DNA of 64,000 nt from Pseudoxanthobacter soli DSM 19599 (GCF_900148505.1 NZ_FRXO01000002.1:186001-250000), one strand, 5' to 3'; shown: positions 47,046 to 56,435, counted from the stretch's first letter. Translations and numbers: made by a program. The notes: generated by a model from the sequence alone, not told the origin.

Positions 47046-47128
47046 GAGAACACAGGGCGCGGAGGCGCCTCTTGAGACTGTAGGCGCGAACGCGCCGCTT
47101 GAGAACGCAGGGCGCGAAGACGCCTTTT
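47046..47128 (-). repeat. Three-unit tandem repeat, each unit a hairpin
   Basis: Units 47046-47073, 47074-47100 and 47101-47128 (28, 27 and 28 bases) are imperfect copies. In each, GGCG and CGCC flank a short loop, giving 5-base GC stems with 4-base loops (loops such as GTTC and CTTC). Copy 3 has one G-U pair. The array lies in the leader of the suhB-like gene, followed by six T (47041 to 47036) just before the start codon. Confidence 0.8.
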
Positions 47129-47287
47129 GGATCGGCGCCAACCAACACAATCGGCGCCAGGGTGCAAGCCCCGAGGCGGTCCGCACGCCGCAAGGCAGCA
47201 ATCCGCCGGCCGCAGGGCAGCAGGCCTGCTCGGATTCGAAGGTCTCAGGGCGCTTGATGAACGAAAATGTCGGGCCTGAAGAGAAGG

Positions 47288-47364
47288 TGGTACAGCTGCC
47301 TGGTCTCGAACCAGGGACCTTCGGATCCACAATCCGACGCTCTAACCAACTGAGCTACAGCTGC
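47288..47364 (-). tRNA. tRNA-His (anticodon GTG)
   Basis: A 74-base cloverleaf plus encoded CCA. Acceptor GCAGCTG / CAGCTGT (first pair G-T), D-arm with AGTTGGTTA, anticodon stem TCGGA / TCCGA with loop TTGTGGA (anticodon GTG) and T-arm CCTGG-TTCGAGA-CCAGG. Position 73 is A, not the C of most bacterial tRNA-His. That is the known alphaproteobacterial type, which uses a divergent HisRS identity code. Confidence 0.96.
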
Positions 47365-47487
47365 CCATCACACGGCCGCCACGAAACAGGGTTCCGAGGC
47401 CGGGCCGGACCGACGGCGCGGAACCTAGGAGCAAACGCTTCAAAAGGCAAGCGGGTCGCGACGCCGACCGTCCTTGAAAGCGGCGCA

Positions 47488-50400
47488 TCAGGCGGCGGCG
47501 GCGTCCGCTGTGGAAAACCGGATCTCGACCAGCGTGCCGCGCCGGGGTTCGGACTGGAGGGCGAAGCCGGCGCCGTTCGCCTCCGCCAGGGCCTTCGTCA
47601 GCGGCAGGCCGAGGCCGGTGCCGCCGCGGCGGGCACCGCCGAGGCGCCGGAACGGCTCCATCGCCACCACCACCTCTTCCGGCGACATGCCGATACCGGT
47701 GTCGCGGCAGCGGAACACCACCGCGCCGGTTTCGTCGCAGCTCGTCGACAGGATCACCTGCCCGCCCTCGACATTGAACTTCACCGCGTTGGACAGGATG
47801 TTGAGCACGATCTGCTTGATGGAACGGCGGTCGGCGAGGATCGTCGGCAGCGTTCCGGCGAGGCTGGTGCGGATGATGACGCGCTCGCTGCCGGCCTCCG
47901 GCTGCATCAGCCCCACGCATTCGCGCACCACGGCGTTCAGCGCCACCGGCTCCAGATCGAGTTCGGCGCGGCCGGCCTCGATCTTGGCGAGGTCCAGGAG
48001 GTCGTTGACGAGGCTCAGGATATGGCCGCCGGACGAGCGGATGTCGCGCAGATAGTCGCGATAGCGCGGTGTTCCGATCGGACCGAGCCGTTCCTCCAGC
48101 ATCACCTCGGCGAAACCGATGATGGCGTTGAGGGGGGTGCGGATCTCGTGGGTGATACGGGCGAGGAAATCGGATTTCTGCGCGCTCGCCTGCTCCGCCA
48201 CGCGGGTGGCAGCGGCAAGCGCCGCTTCCGTGCGTTTCCAGACGCCGACATCGCGCAAGGTGAGGCAGACGCGGGCGCCGAGCCCCTCGCCGAAGCGGCC
48301 GAAGCCGATCATCAGGGGCACGTCCTCGCCGTCGCCCGAACGGCCGACCGCTTCGAGATCGTGGATGGCGTTCGACGGCACCACGGCGTCGATCATGGTG
48401 GCGATGGCGGCTTCGAGCGTGCCGCGACCGAGGGCCGAGACGAGGCGGCCGACCGCCTCGCCGCGCAGCGCCGCGCGGGTGCGGCCGAACAGACGCTCGG
48501 CGGCGCGGTTGACGGTGACGACGGCGCAGCGCCGGTCGACCACGACGACGGCATCCGGCAGCGCATCAAGCACGGCATCGGCCTCGCCAGCGGGCTCCGG
48601 CGCGGGCTGCTGCGCAACGGCGCCAGCGGTGCGTGTCGCCGGCTTTGCCGCCTCGAACATCGACCCCGTCACCACCGGAACCGGCGCGGCGGGCGCCACA
48701 TCCGGCGGCGACCGGTCGGAGGCGGCGACCGCGGCTTCGGGACGGTCTACCGGGAGCGACGCGGCGGGCGGTGCTTCAGCAGCGGGCGATTCGGCTTCTG
48801 CGGGTGCTCCCGAAGACGTGGCCGTCGAGGAAGCCGCCGTCGCTGCGGCCTCGGCCAAAGGCGGTTCTGTGTCGGGCGCATCGACCGGTGGCAGCACCCC
48901 GGCGACTGCGGTCGCCTCGCCCTCCCCGGTCGCTCCCGGCGCGCGCACGGCGATCACCGCCCGCGCCGGCCTCGCCGGCTGCAGCACAACCAGCAGCGCA
49001 CGGGCACCGCCCCAGGGTACGGCGAGCATCCGCGCGTCGACCGGCACGTCGCTGCCGTCGGCACGACGCGCGCGCAGCAGGCGGCTGTCGGCATCCGCTT
49101 CCGAAGGCTCGACGAACAGCGTGTCGAACCCACCGGCGGCCACGAAGGCCTCGCGGTCGGCGTAGCCGAGCAGGTTGAGGATCGCCGCGTTGGCGTAGGG
49201 CACATCGCTGTCGCGGCAGATGGCGAGGCCGACCGGCAACCGGTCGAGGATCGACATTTCGAGCGCCGCGGCCGGCTCCTCGGGCGGCTTTGGCATGGCG
49301 ACAGGCGTGTCGGCGGGGGTCGGCGCTCCGGGCCCGGCGTCCGGCTTTGCGCTCTCGTCCTCGTCGCCTGCGAACCGCGCGCCGAGTGCGGCGGCGACCT
49401 GCCGGAACGCCTCCCATTCCGGCCTCGAAAGCCGGCCCGCCGCGTGACCGTCTCCTTCGCCCGCGACCGCGTCCATGCCGGGACGTTCGTCCGCGAACAG
49501 GTCGGCAGACTCCAAGGACGAGGGCGGTTCGCCGCCGTCGCCCCAGGGCGGCCGTTCCTCGTCGAAATCCGGCTGATCGGATCCGCCGGCAGTCGGCAGG
49601 TCGTCCGGACGGGCCTCCGGCCCTCCCGCGCAAGCCTCGTCCGCCACGGAAACGTCCTGCGCCACATGGTCGGACGCCCCGTTATCCGCCTCGGCACGGT
49701 CCAACTCTACATGGTCCAACTCGACCTGGTCCGGCTCCCGATCGTCCGGCTCCACGTCGTCGGCCTCAGCGGCGTCCGTTCCCGTGATCGGCGACGGCAC
49801 CGCACCGGCTATCGCGTCCCGGGCAAAGCCATCATCGTCTCGGCCATCATCGTCTTGCGCAGTGTCGTCGTCGCGCGCGGCCGAGGAACCGTCGTCGCCA
49901 ACAGGGTTCGGCGACGCGGCCGCCGGTTCGGACGGCACCTCGACGGCCATCCCCGGCACGATCTCGTCCGCCGTTTCGGCCGCCCGACGTTCCGTGGCTT
50001 CGGGTTCCGCGGCGAAGGGGACGCCGGACGCTTCTGCCGCGGCTGCCGGTGCCTCGGTTCCGTCTGCCACCGGTCGGGTTGGCGCGTCGTCATCGGTCTC
50101 GGGCGCGAGCGACCCGAAGGGCACGTCCGAAGGTTCCGCCAGCGCGACGAGCGCCAGACCGGAGCCGCGAAATCCGCGGAATGCGCCGCCGGCGTCCCGC
50201 ACCGAAAGCGCGGACAGGTTGACCGGCACGCGCCAGCCGTCTGCCCGCGGCCACAGCACGCGGACGCCGCTCCAGGTCTGGCCGAGATCGAACGCGCTCG
50301 CGATCCGCCCATCCGGATCGAGCCCGAATGCGGCTGCGACCTCGTCCCAGCGATGACCGACGATGGCAGACTGCGCTTGGCCGACCACCTCCGCCAACTC

Positions 50401-51417
50401 GGTGGAAACGAACGTGAACCGCCCCCGGGAATCGGTCTGCCACGAGAATCGCCGGGGACGCGGCAAGGCCGGCGCCGCCTGTGCGATGGACGCCGGGGTC
50501 CCGGCCGACAGCGCCGTGCGCACCGCCGAAAGCGACGTGCCGCTGTCGCCGGCGCCCGTGCTTGCGTCTGCCGCCGCCGACGGACGGGCAGTCGCCGCCG
50601 CGGGCGGTCGTTGCGCCGTGGCGTCCCCCTTCGCCTGTGCGGATGCAGCCGGCGGCCGTTCCGCGGGGGCGGCGATCACAAGCCGCAGCCCGGTGTCGCC
50701 GAGCAGCATGCGCCGCAGCGCCGCCCCGGACGGGCTGCCGCCGGATGCCGCGAGACCTGCGATGGCGGACCGGCCGCCAAACACCTCGGCGATCTCCACG
50801 GCACCCGCTTCCGCGACGATGGCACCTGCAGCATCGACCACGAGGGCGAAGCCGTCACCGGCGACGAGCGGACAGAACGCCGCGAGGCTCGCTGCCTCGT
50901 CTTCACCGCCGGAGGATGCCGGCTCGATGACGGTCACGGCGAGCGCCGGCTCGCCGCCCTGAAGGCGCAACATCTGCAGCCGGCACAGGAATCCGACAGG
51001 CCTGAAATCGACGAAGACCCGCAGCCGCACAAGCCCGGGCTGCATCAGGAAGCGCACCGCGAGATGCCGCCCGACGGCGGAAAGCAGCGCCGACGCGCGG
51101 GGATTGGACGGCGCCGGGGAAAGGCCGGCGGTGAACTCGCAGAAGCGCGCCGCGGCGGCGTTGTACCAGAGGATCTGCGTCGCGGCCTGATCGAGAACGA
51201 ACACCATGCGGCGCTCGGCCGCCTGCCCACCGACGACCGGATGGGCGGTCAGCGCCAGGAAGCGGGCCAGATGGCTTTCGCGCGTTCCATCCGCGGGGAT
51301 CGTCGCCGCCAAGGTCTTTTCCGCCCTCGGGTTCTGCCGCCGTTCCGGGCGGACGATGCCGGTCCGGAACGGGCCGGACAAACGGCGGCACGGCGCAAGG
51401 CCTGCCTTCCGATTCAC
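47488..51417 (-). CDS. PAS-domain sensor histidine kinase, PdhS/CckA-like cell-cycle family
   Basis: The 1309-residue kinase has a HisKA domain with DFLARITHEIRTPLNAIIGF (phospho-His) and EERLGPIGTPRYRDYL. The HATPase follows, with SNAVKFN, CRDTGIGMS and GGARRGGTGLGL. Several PAS-type segments precede (about residues 300-400, 690-800, 870-1000). Between them is an acidic linker (about 430-680) rich in Asp, Glu, Ala and Pro. HisKA most resembles PdhS/PleC/DivJ kinases of the DivK pathway. It has no receiver domain. The GTG start is weakly supported and the first 60 residues are uncertain. Confidence 0.87.
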   Translation of the reverse strand: MNRKAGLAPCRRLSGPFRTGIVRPERRQNPRAEKTLAATIPADGTRESHLARFLALTAHPVVGGQAAERRMVFVLDQAATQILWYNAAAARFCEFTAGLSPAPSNPRASALLSAVGRHLAVRFLMQPGLVRLRVFVDFRPVGFLCRLQMLRLQGGEPALAVTVIEPASSGGEDEAASLAAFCPLVAGDGFALVVDAAGAIVAEAGAVEIAEVFGGRSAIAGLAASGGSPSGAALRRMLLGDTGLRLVIAAPAERPPAASAQAKGDATAQRPPAAATARPSAAADASTGAGDSGTSLSAVRTALSAGTPASIAQAAPALPRPRRFSWQTDSRGRFTFVSTELAEVVGQAQSAIVGHRWDEVAAAFGLDPDGRIASAFDLGQTWSGVRVLWPRADGWRVPVNLSALSVRDAGGAFRGFRGSGLALVALAEPSDVPFGSLAPETDDDAPTRPVADGTEAPAAAAEASGVPFAAEPEATERRAAETADEIVPGMAVEVPSEPAAASPNPVGDDGSSAARDDDTAQDDDGRDDDGFARDAIAGAVPSPITGTDAAEADDVEPDDREPDQVELDHVELDRAEADNGASDHVAQDVSVADEACAGGPEARPDDLPTAGGSDQPDFDEERPPWGDGGEPPSSLESADLFADERPGMDAVAGEGDGHAAGRLSRPEWEAFRQVAAALGARFAGDEDESAKPDAGPGAPTPADTPVAMPKPPEEPAAALEMSILDRLPVGLAICRDSDVPYANAAILNLLGYADREAFVAAGGFDTLFVEPSEADADSRLLRARRADGSDVPVDARMLAVPWGGARALLVVLQPARPARAVIAVRAPGATGEGEATAVAGVLPPVDAPDTEPPLAEAAATAASSTATSSGAPAEAESPAAEAPPAASLPVDRPEAAVAASDRSPPDVAPAAPVPVVTGSMFEAAKPATRTAGAVAQQPAPEPAGEADAVLDALPDAVVVVDRRCAVVTVNRAAERLFGRTRAALRGEAVGRLVSALGRGTLEAAIATMIDAVVPSNAIHDLEAVGRSGDGEDVPLMIGFGRFGEGLGARVCLTLRDVGVWKRTEAALAAATRVAEQASAQKSDFLARITHEIRTPLNAIIGFAEVMLEERLGPIGTPRYRDYLRDIRSSGGHILSLVNDLLDLAKIEAGRAELDLEPVALNAVVRECVGLMQPEAGSERVIIRTSLAGTLPTILADRRSIKQIVLNILSNAVKFNVEGGQVILSTSCDETGAVVFRCRDTGIGMSPEEVVVAMEPFRRLGGARRGGTGLGLPLTKALAEANGAGFALQSEPRRGTLVEIRFSTADAAAA

Positions 51418-51804
51418 CGCCCCGGGACCATCCGGACTTTAATATGGCGGCGACCGGCCGGTCCACACCCGCAAGCGGGATGCGCGCCATTGATCACCAG
51501 CGTCGTTAACGCGACAATGGCGCGAGCCGCCCCGCCCGCCTCGCCGCGCAAGGCCTTCGGGCACGACGACATGCGTGTGTCGTCTGCCGCCGCTACGCTG
51601 GGTTGGATCCGCCGGCCGTGATGGCCGCGCAGCGCCGTGGCGCGGGCCGTGAGGCCCCTTCAGGACGGCCTGGAAGCCGTCTTGCTCCGACCCCCACGCT
51701 GTCCGACGCCATGCTGTCCGACCGCGCGGGACCTCGTTCCGTCCCGAACGACCGGCGTCCCGCAACGGGACCGCCGGTTCAAACACCGACAGGAGGTTTC
51801 GCCC
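51418..51804. promoter_or_regulatory. Divergent intergenic region between histidine kinase and first phasin
   Basis: About 387 bases. It should hold both promoters. I see no TTGC-N3-GCAA site here, unlike the gap before the second phasin. A GTTAACGCGACAATGG patch near 51505-51520 is the only A/T-richer element. AGGAGG precedes the phasin ATG. Confidence 0.45.
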
Positions 51805-52308
51805 ATGACATCCCCCAAGGCTCCCCCGGAGATCGGCAAGTTCGAAATTCCGTCCGAGGTGCGCTCCTATGCCGAGGCCAGCGTCGACCAGGCCCGCAAG
51901 GCGTTCGACCAGTTCATGACTGCCGCGCGGCATACCGTCACCACGCTCGACGAGCGCTCGGCACCCGAGAAGCGCAGCGGGCAGGATGTGAGCCGGCAGG
52001 TCCTCACCTTCACCGACGAGAACGTCGCCGCGGCGTTCTCGCTGGCGCTCAATCTCGTCAAGGCGGCGACGGTCGAGGAAGTGGTGAAGCTGCAATCGGC
52101 GTTCCTGACCGACCGCATGCAGGCGCTCGGCACGCAGGCGAAGGCGATAGGCGAGGCCGCGCAGACCGAGATCACGGCGCGGACCGCCAGTGCCATGGAA
52201 AATGCCCGCAAGACCGCCGAAGCCGCGCAGCAGGCGGTTCACGACGCCGTGCCGAAAGCGGCGGCCCCGAAAGGCACCGCCCCCGGCGACGCCACCTCCG
52301 GGGATTGA
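51805..52308 (+). CDS. Phasin family protein
   Basis: The 167-residue granule-associated protein has the amphipathic phasin helix AKAIGEAAQTEITARTAS and an earlier SYAEASVDQARKAFDQFMTA. A Lys/Ala/Pro tail follows. ATG follows AGGAGGTTTCGCCC. It coats polyhydroxyalkanoate granules. A 14-base hairpin separates it from the second phasin. Confidence 0.9.
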   Translation: MTSPKAPPEIGKFEIPSEVRSYAEASVDQARKAFDQFMTAARHTVTTLDERSAPEKRSGQDVSRQVLTFTDENVAAAFSLALNLVKAATVEEVVKLQSAFLTDRMQALGTQAKAIGEAAQTEITARTASAMENARKTAEAAQQAVHDAVPKAAAPKGTAPGDATSGD

Positions 52309-52350
52309 GCGGCGAAGACGCGGAGTCGTCCAAGGTTCTAATGTTCGAAA

Positions 52351-52385
52351 GACCGCAGGCCGGCGGGCGACGCCGGCCTGCGGTC
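52351..52385 (+). terminator. Strong hairpin terminator between two phasin genes
   Basis: GACCGCAGGCCGGC (52351-52364) pairs perfectly with GCCGGCCTGCGGTC (52372-52385) around a 7-base loop, 42 bases after the first phasin. It implies separate transcription units. Confidence 0.78.
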
Positions 52386-52410
52386 CGGATGCACGCTTTG
52401 GCTCGCTTTG

Positions 52411-52443
52411 TGCAATGCAAAATAATGTTGCAATGCAAAATAA
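52411..52443. promoter_or_regulatory. Tandem TTGC-N3-GCAA sites, possible PhaR operator
   Basis: TGCAATGCAAAATAA occurs at 52411-52425 and 52429-52443, period 18. Each contains TGC-AAT-GCA, the N3-spaced TGC/GCA palindrome expected for PhaR, the repressor of phasin and PHA genes. It lies about 160 bases before the second phasin ATG. Confidence 0.6.
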
Positions 52444-52605
52444 GCGCGCCTATCTTTGTCTCAGCACGCGACGGGCGCCGGGCAAAGGTCACAACGGCCG
52501 GCCGGGCCATGTCGCGTCGCCGGAATGCGCGGGCACCCGATCCGGCTGCCCTTTCCCAAGCCGCATTCCGCGTTGTCGACTGCCGCCCAAGGAAGGAGCC
52601 CGATC

Positions 52606-53088
52606 ATGACCGAGAAGCCTGCTACGACGCGGACCGTGAAGAAGACCATTTCCGCCGCGCTGCCCGCCGATCCGTTCACCATGCCGTCCGTGGAATTTCC
52701 CCCGGCCGTCCGCGAGATGGCGGAGAAGAGCGTCGCCCAGGCCAAGGAAGCCTATGCGAAGTTCAAGACTGCGGCCGAAGAAGCCACCGACGCCCTGGAA
52801 GACACCTACGAGAGCACCCGAAAGGGCGTGATCGAGTTCAACTTCAAGGCGCTCGACGCGGCGAAGACCAACACCGACGCCACCTTCGATTTCATCAAGG
52901 AAATCATCTCGGCCAAGTCGGTCGCCGAAGCCATCGAGCTGCAGACCTCCTTCGCGCGCAAGCAGTTCGAGGCTCTTTCGGGCCAGGCCAAGGAGTTCCA
53001 GGAGCTCGCCACCAAGATCGCTTCCGAGAGCGGCTCGCCCCTGAAGGACGCCTTCTCGAAGGCCGTGAAGGAACTGAAGGCGGCCTGA
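52606..53088 (+). CDS. Phasin family protein
   Basis: A 160-residue phasin with REMAEKSVAQAKEAYAKFK, then NFKALDAAKTNTDATFDF and FARKQFEALSGQAKEFQELA, the PHASIN/Phasin_2 pattern. ATG follows AAGGAAGGAGCCCGATC. It differs enough from the upstream phasin to be a paralogue rather than a recent copy. It is probably the major PHA granule protein, and the PhaR-like site lies upstream. Confidence 0.92.
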   Translation: MTEKPATTRTVKKTISAALPADPFTMPSVEFPPAVREMAEKSVAQAKEAYAKFKTAAEEATDALEDTYESTRKGVIEFNFKALDAAKTNTDATFDFIKEIISAKSVAEAIELQTSFARKQFEALSGQAKEFQELATKIASESGSPLKDAFSKAVKELKAA

Positions 53089-53499
53089 GGCCTCCCCGCG
53101 ACTATCCCGCTCACATCGAGACGATCTGAGCGAATGAGGAGTCGGCGACCGCCCGGAGCGGTTGCCGATATCCGGCCGGCGGGGCCCCCACCCCGCCGAA
53201 ACGCCTTGCGCACGTCCGATCCGGCGGCACGTCTGATGAGGCCGCTCTGTTGCGTCTGCGAGGTGGCCTCCACGAAGCCCCTCCCCCAAGGCAGCCCGCG
53301 AGACGACCGTGCCGCAGCGCCTGCAGTTGGCGCGCGGTTGACGTCTCGCTGATGCAGCCGATTTCGGCGCAGCCCGGCACGTTAAGCGCGACGCAGCCTG
53401 AACGACGCGATCTCCAGTTCCGGAAATCATGACGCGCCTTTGCGGGCGGATGGGTTCATCCGATCGCGGGGGGTGTCTCCTGCGGCTCGTCCCGGCCGG
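53089..53499. other. Intergenic region after second phasin
   Basis: About 410 bases with no convincing gene. TCCCGCTCACATCGAGACGA and TCTGAGCGAATGAGG at 53106-53140 form a decayed copy of the dispersed palindrome. The rest contains shadow frames only. In many relatives infA and maf would follow the phosphatase here, but they are absent. Confidence 0.5.
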
Positions 53500-53991
53500 T
53501 CACGCGCCGAGCAGCGGCGCCGCAGGCAGTTCGAAGCGGCGGCGGATGCGGGTTTCGAGTTCACGTCGAACGCCCCGATAGGCGTCCATGATCTGGCTGC
53601 GCGAGCCCATCGTGGCCGTCGGGTCGATGATCGGCCAGTACTCGACCTCCAGCGCCTCCGTGCGGGCCATGTCGAGCACCTGGTGATGGGCCTCCGGCGC
53701 CAGCGTCACCACCAGATCGAAATTGGTGTCTTCCAGTTCGTCGAGCGCGATCGGCCGGTGCTGGCTGATGTCGAGCCCGACCTCCTCCATCACCGCGGCG
53801 GCGAAGGGATCCTTCTCGTCGGGCCTGACCCCGGCTGAGCGCACATAGACGGCATTGCCGAACAGGTGGCGGGCGATGGCAGCCGCCATGGGCGAGCGCA
53901 CCGCGTTCTGCCGGCAGACGAACAGGACGGCGCCGGGGCGGGAGCGTCCCGGCTGCCCGGCCTCGCCTGCCGCATCGTCCGCCATGCTCAT
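53500..53991 (-). CDS. Low-molecular-weight phosphotyrosine protein phosphatase
   Basis: The 163-residue protein has the LMW-PTP loop [15 protein letters not shown] (C-x5-R) at about residues 25-40. The general-acid Asp is in [10 protein letters not shown]. The N-terminus carries about 18 disordered residues. Its ATGA start overlaps UPF0262 stop by four bases, so the two are translationally coupled. Arsenate reductase is a less likely alternative. Confidence 0.9.
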   Translation of the reverse strand: MSMADDAAGEAGQPGRSRPGAVLFVCRQNAVRSPMAAAIARHLFGNAVYVRSAGVRPDEKDPFAAAVMEEVGLDISQHRPIALDELEDTNFDLVVTLAPEAHHQVLDMARTEALEVEYWPIIDPTATMGSRSQIMDAYRGVRRELETRIRRRFELPAAPLLGA

Positions 53992-54569
53992 CCCTTCCAG
54001 TGCAGGGCGCAGATCAGGGTGAACAGCCGGCGGGCGGTATCGAAATCGAGCACGACCTTGCCCTCGAGCCGCTCCATCAGAAGGCGGGAGCCCTCGTTGT
54101 GGATGCCGCGCCGCCCCATGTCGATGGCCTCGATCTGGCTCGGCGAGGCCGTGCGGATCGCCTGATAGTAGCTGTCGCAGATCAGGAAATAATCGCGCAG
54201 GATGCCCCGGAACGGGTTGAGCGACAGCAGGTGCGTGACGACGACCAGGCCGGCGTCGTCGCGGATCTCGAGGATCAGCCGCCGCTCGCGGATCGCCAGC
54301 ATCAGCCGGTATGGGCCGCCGTCGTGGCCGGCCGGCGCGAACACGTTCTCCTCGATGAGGTCGTAGATCGCGACCGCCCGCTCATGGTCGATATCGGCCG
54401 AGGTGCGCGCGATGGAGGCTTCGTCGAGTTCGACGCCGATCAGGCGCGGCACCGGCTCCCGCCCGGGCTGGGCGAAAGCCCGCTCGCGCCCCCGCCCCGT
54501 GCCGCCCGCAGGCTCCGCGGGGGATGCGGAGGATCGGGGGTCGTCCCCGCCGGTGCCGTCCGTCGCCAT
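53988..54569 (-). CDS. UPF0262 family protein
   Basis: The 193-residue protein has the family core [34 protein letters not shown], then [20 protein letters not shown] and a C-terminus [12 protein letters not shown]. The first 40 residues are disordered. Function is unknown. Its position between hisD and the phosphatase is conserved in Rhizobiales. Gap to hisD is 15 bases. Confidence 0.95.
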   Translation of the reverse strand: MATDGTGGDDPRSSASPAEPAGGTGRGRERAFAQPGREPVPRLIGVELDEASIARTSADIDHERAVAIYDLIEENVFAPAGHDGGPYRLMLAIRERRLILEIRDDAGLVVVTHLLSLNPFRGILRDYFLICDSYYQAIRTASPSQIEAIDMGRRGIHNEGSRLLMERLEGKVVLDFDTARRLFTLICALHWKG

Positions 54570-54584
54570 CGCGACGCCTCCCGC

Positions 54585-55877
54585 TCACAGATTGAGTCGT
54601 ATCCCGACCGAACGGCCGTGCGCTTCGAGCCCTTCGGCCCGCGCCAGCGCCATGGCCGCGCCGCCGAGCGCCCTCAGACTATCCACATCGCACCGCAGGA
54701 TCGAGGTGCGCTTGACGAATTCGAGCACGGTCAGCCCCGACGAGAATCGTGCGGAGCGCGCGGTGGGCAGCACGTGGTTGGAGCCGCCGACATAGTCGCC
54801 GATGGCCTCCGGCGTGTAACGGCCGAGGAACACCGCGCCGGCATTGCGCACCAGCACCAGAAGCTCGTCCGGCTGGTCGACCGCCAGTTCCAGATGCTCC
54901 GGGGCGATGCGGTTGATCAGCGCCGGCGCCTCGCCGAGATTACGCACCACGATGGTCGCGCCATAGTCGCGCCAGCTCGCGCCGGCGACGTCGGCGCGCG
55001 GCAGCGTCTCGAGCTGGCGGGCGACCTCGCGCTCGACGGAAGTGGCGAACACCACGTCGTCGGTGATCAGGATCGACTGGGCGGCCGCGTCGTGCTCCGC
55101 CTGGGCGAGCAGGTCGGCCGCGACCCAGGCCGGATCGTTGTCGCCGTCCGCAACCACCAGCACTTCGGAGGGACCGGCCACCATGTCGATGCCGACGGTT
55201 CCGAACACGCGGCGCTTCGCGCACGCGACATAGGCGTTGCCGGGGCCGACGATCTTGGCGACCGGACGGATGGTCTCGGTGCCATAGGCGAGAGCGGCGA
55301 TCGCCTGGGCACCGCCGACGCGATAGATCTCGTCGACGCCGGCGAGCCGCGCGGCGACCAGCACGAGCGGATTGATCTCACCGTTGGGTGCCGGCACCAC
55401 CATGACGACGCGCGGCACGCCCGCGACCTTCGCCGGCACCGCGTTCATCAGCACCGAACTCGGATAGCTCGCCGTGCCGCCGGGCACGTAGAGGCCGACC
55501 GCCTCGATGGCGGTCCAGCGATGACCGAGCTCGACGCCGAGGCTGTCCACATAGCGCTCGTCGGCCGGCTTCTGGCGGCGGTGATAGGCCTCGATGCGGT
55601 CTCGGGCGAATTCCAGCGCAGCGCGGGTCGGGCCGTCCACCGCCGCCTCGGCGGCATCGATCTCCGCCTGTGTGACGGCGATGCCGAGATGCGCGAGGTC
55701 GACGCGATCGAAGCGGGCGGAGAGGTCGATCAGCGCGGCATCACCGCGGGCACGCACGTCGGCGATGATCTCGGCCACGGCGGCGTCCACCTCTTCGGAC
55801 ACCTCCCGCTTGGTGGCGAGCAGGGCTGCGAAGCGGGCCTCGAAGTCTGGCTGTCGGGTGGAAATGCGGATCGCCAA
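54585..55877 (-). CDS. hisD: Histidinol dehydrogenase
   Basis: The 430-residue enzyme carries out the last two oxidations of histidine synthesis, histidinol to histidine with NAD. Zn- and substrate-binding segments include GPGNAYVACAKR, IDMVAGPSEVLVVAD, AQAEHDAAAQSILIT and IAPEHLELAVD. The end is intact. It lies away from other his genes, as usual in alphaproteobacteria. Confidence 0.97.
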   Translation of the reverse strand: MAIRISTRQPDFEARFAALLATKREVSEEVDAAVAEIIADVRARGDAALIDLSARFDRVDLAHLGIAVTQAEIDAAEAAVDGPTRAALEFARDRIEAYHRRQKPADERYVDSLGVELGHRWTAIEAVGLYVPGGTASYPSSVLMNAVPAKVAGVPRVVMVVPAPNGEINPLVLVAARLAGVDEIYRVGGAQAIAALAYGTETIRPVAKIVGPGNAYVACAKRRVFGTVGIDMVAGPSEVLVVADGDNDPAWVAADLLAQAEHDAAAQSILITDDVVFATSVEREVARQLETLPRADVAGASWRDYGATIVVRNLGEAPALINRIAPEHLELAVDQPDELLVLVRNAGAVFLGRYTPEAIGDYVGGSNHVLPTARSARFSSGLTVLEFVKRTSILRCDVDSLRALGGAAMALARAEGLEAHGRSVGIRLNL

Positions 55878-55994
55878 GTCAACCTGCCGAAAGTTTCAGG
55901 CCAAGAAGGCCGAGAAGAACGGGAAGAACAGATCGGAGAATGCGGGGCGGAACGCCGTGCGCCGGCCGTGCGGCCGACCGCGGCGTATGGCGGC

Positions 55995-56435
55995 TTAGTC
56001 GCTCGCTTCGTGCTCGGGCCGCGCACGCGCCGCCCAGGCTCCGCCGAGATCGGCGAGCCGGGCCTCGATGCACTCGACCTCGAGACGGATGCGTCCGCCA
56101 CCGGCAAAATGAAGGGTGACGACGCCGGCCGGTTCGTCGCTGGCGGCGAAGGTGACCGCCAGCAGCACGGCCACCGTCTTGTCGTCCTCCGGCCGGATGC
56201 CTGTCGACACCACCCTGGAAACGCGGTCGAAATGAAGGACGGCGGCGCGCCGCTCGTCGGCCCTGTCGCCGACGCGGAGCGCCTTCTCCCAGGCGAAACG
56301 GTTGAGCGGCAGCACGAAACGGCGCTCGCCGGCGAGCCAGCGGGCAAGACCCGGCCGGGTCACGGCATCCTGCACATGGGCGGAAACGATCGCGAGATCT
56401 TCCGCATCGAGCGCGATGAGCTTGATCACATCCAT
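55995..56435 (-). CDS. DUF2948 family protein
   Basis: A 146-residue protein beginning MDVIKLIALDAEDLAIVSAH and containing RRFVLPLNRFAWE and VTLHFAGGGRIRLEVECIEA. Function unknown. It sits between murA and hisD, the standard place. Start is chosen from family alignment; the frame extends upstream without similarity. Confidence 0.93.
   Translation of the reverse strand: MDVIKLIALDAEDLAIVSAHVQDAVTRPGLARWLAGERRFVLPLNRFAWEKALRVGDRADERRAAVLHFDRVSRVVSTGIRPEDDKTVAVLLAVTFAASDEPAGVVTLHFAGGGRIRLEVECIEARLADLGGAWAARARPEHEASD

Noticed and set aside
47041-47128. Classical intrinsic terminator after tRNA-His
   Set aside because: The T-run is separated from the last hairpin by about 14 bases, so the standard stem-plus-T layout is not met; described as a repeat array instead.
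46984-51621. 1545-codon plus-strand open frame
   Set aside because: It crosses tRNA-His and lies antisense to the histidine kinase; low-complexity Arg-rich translation with no motif.
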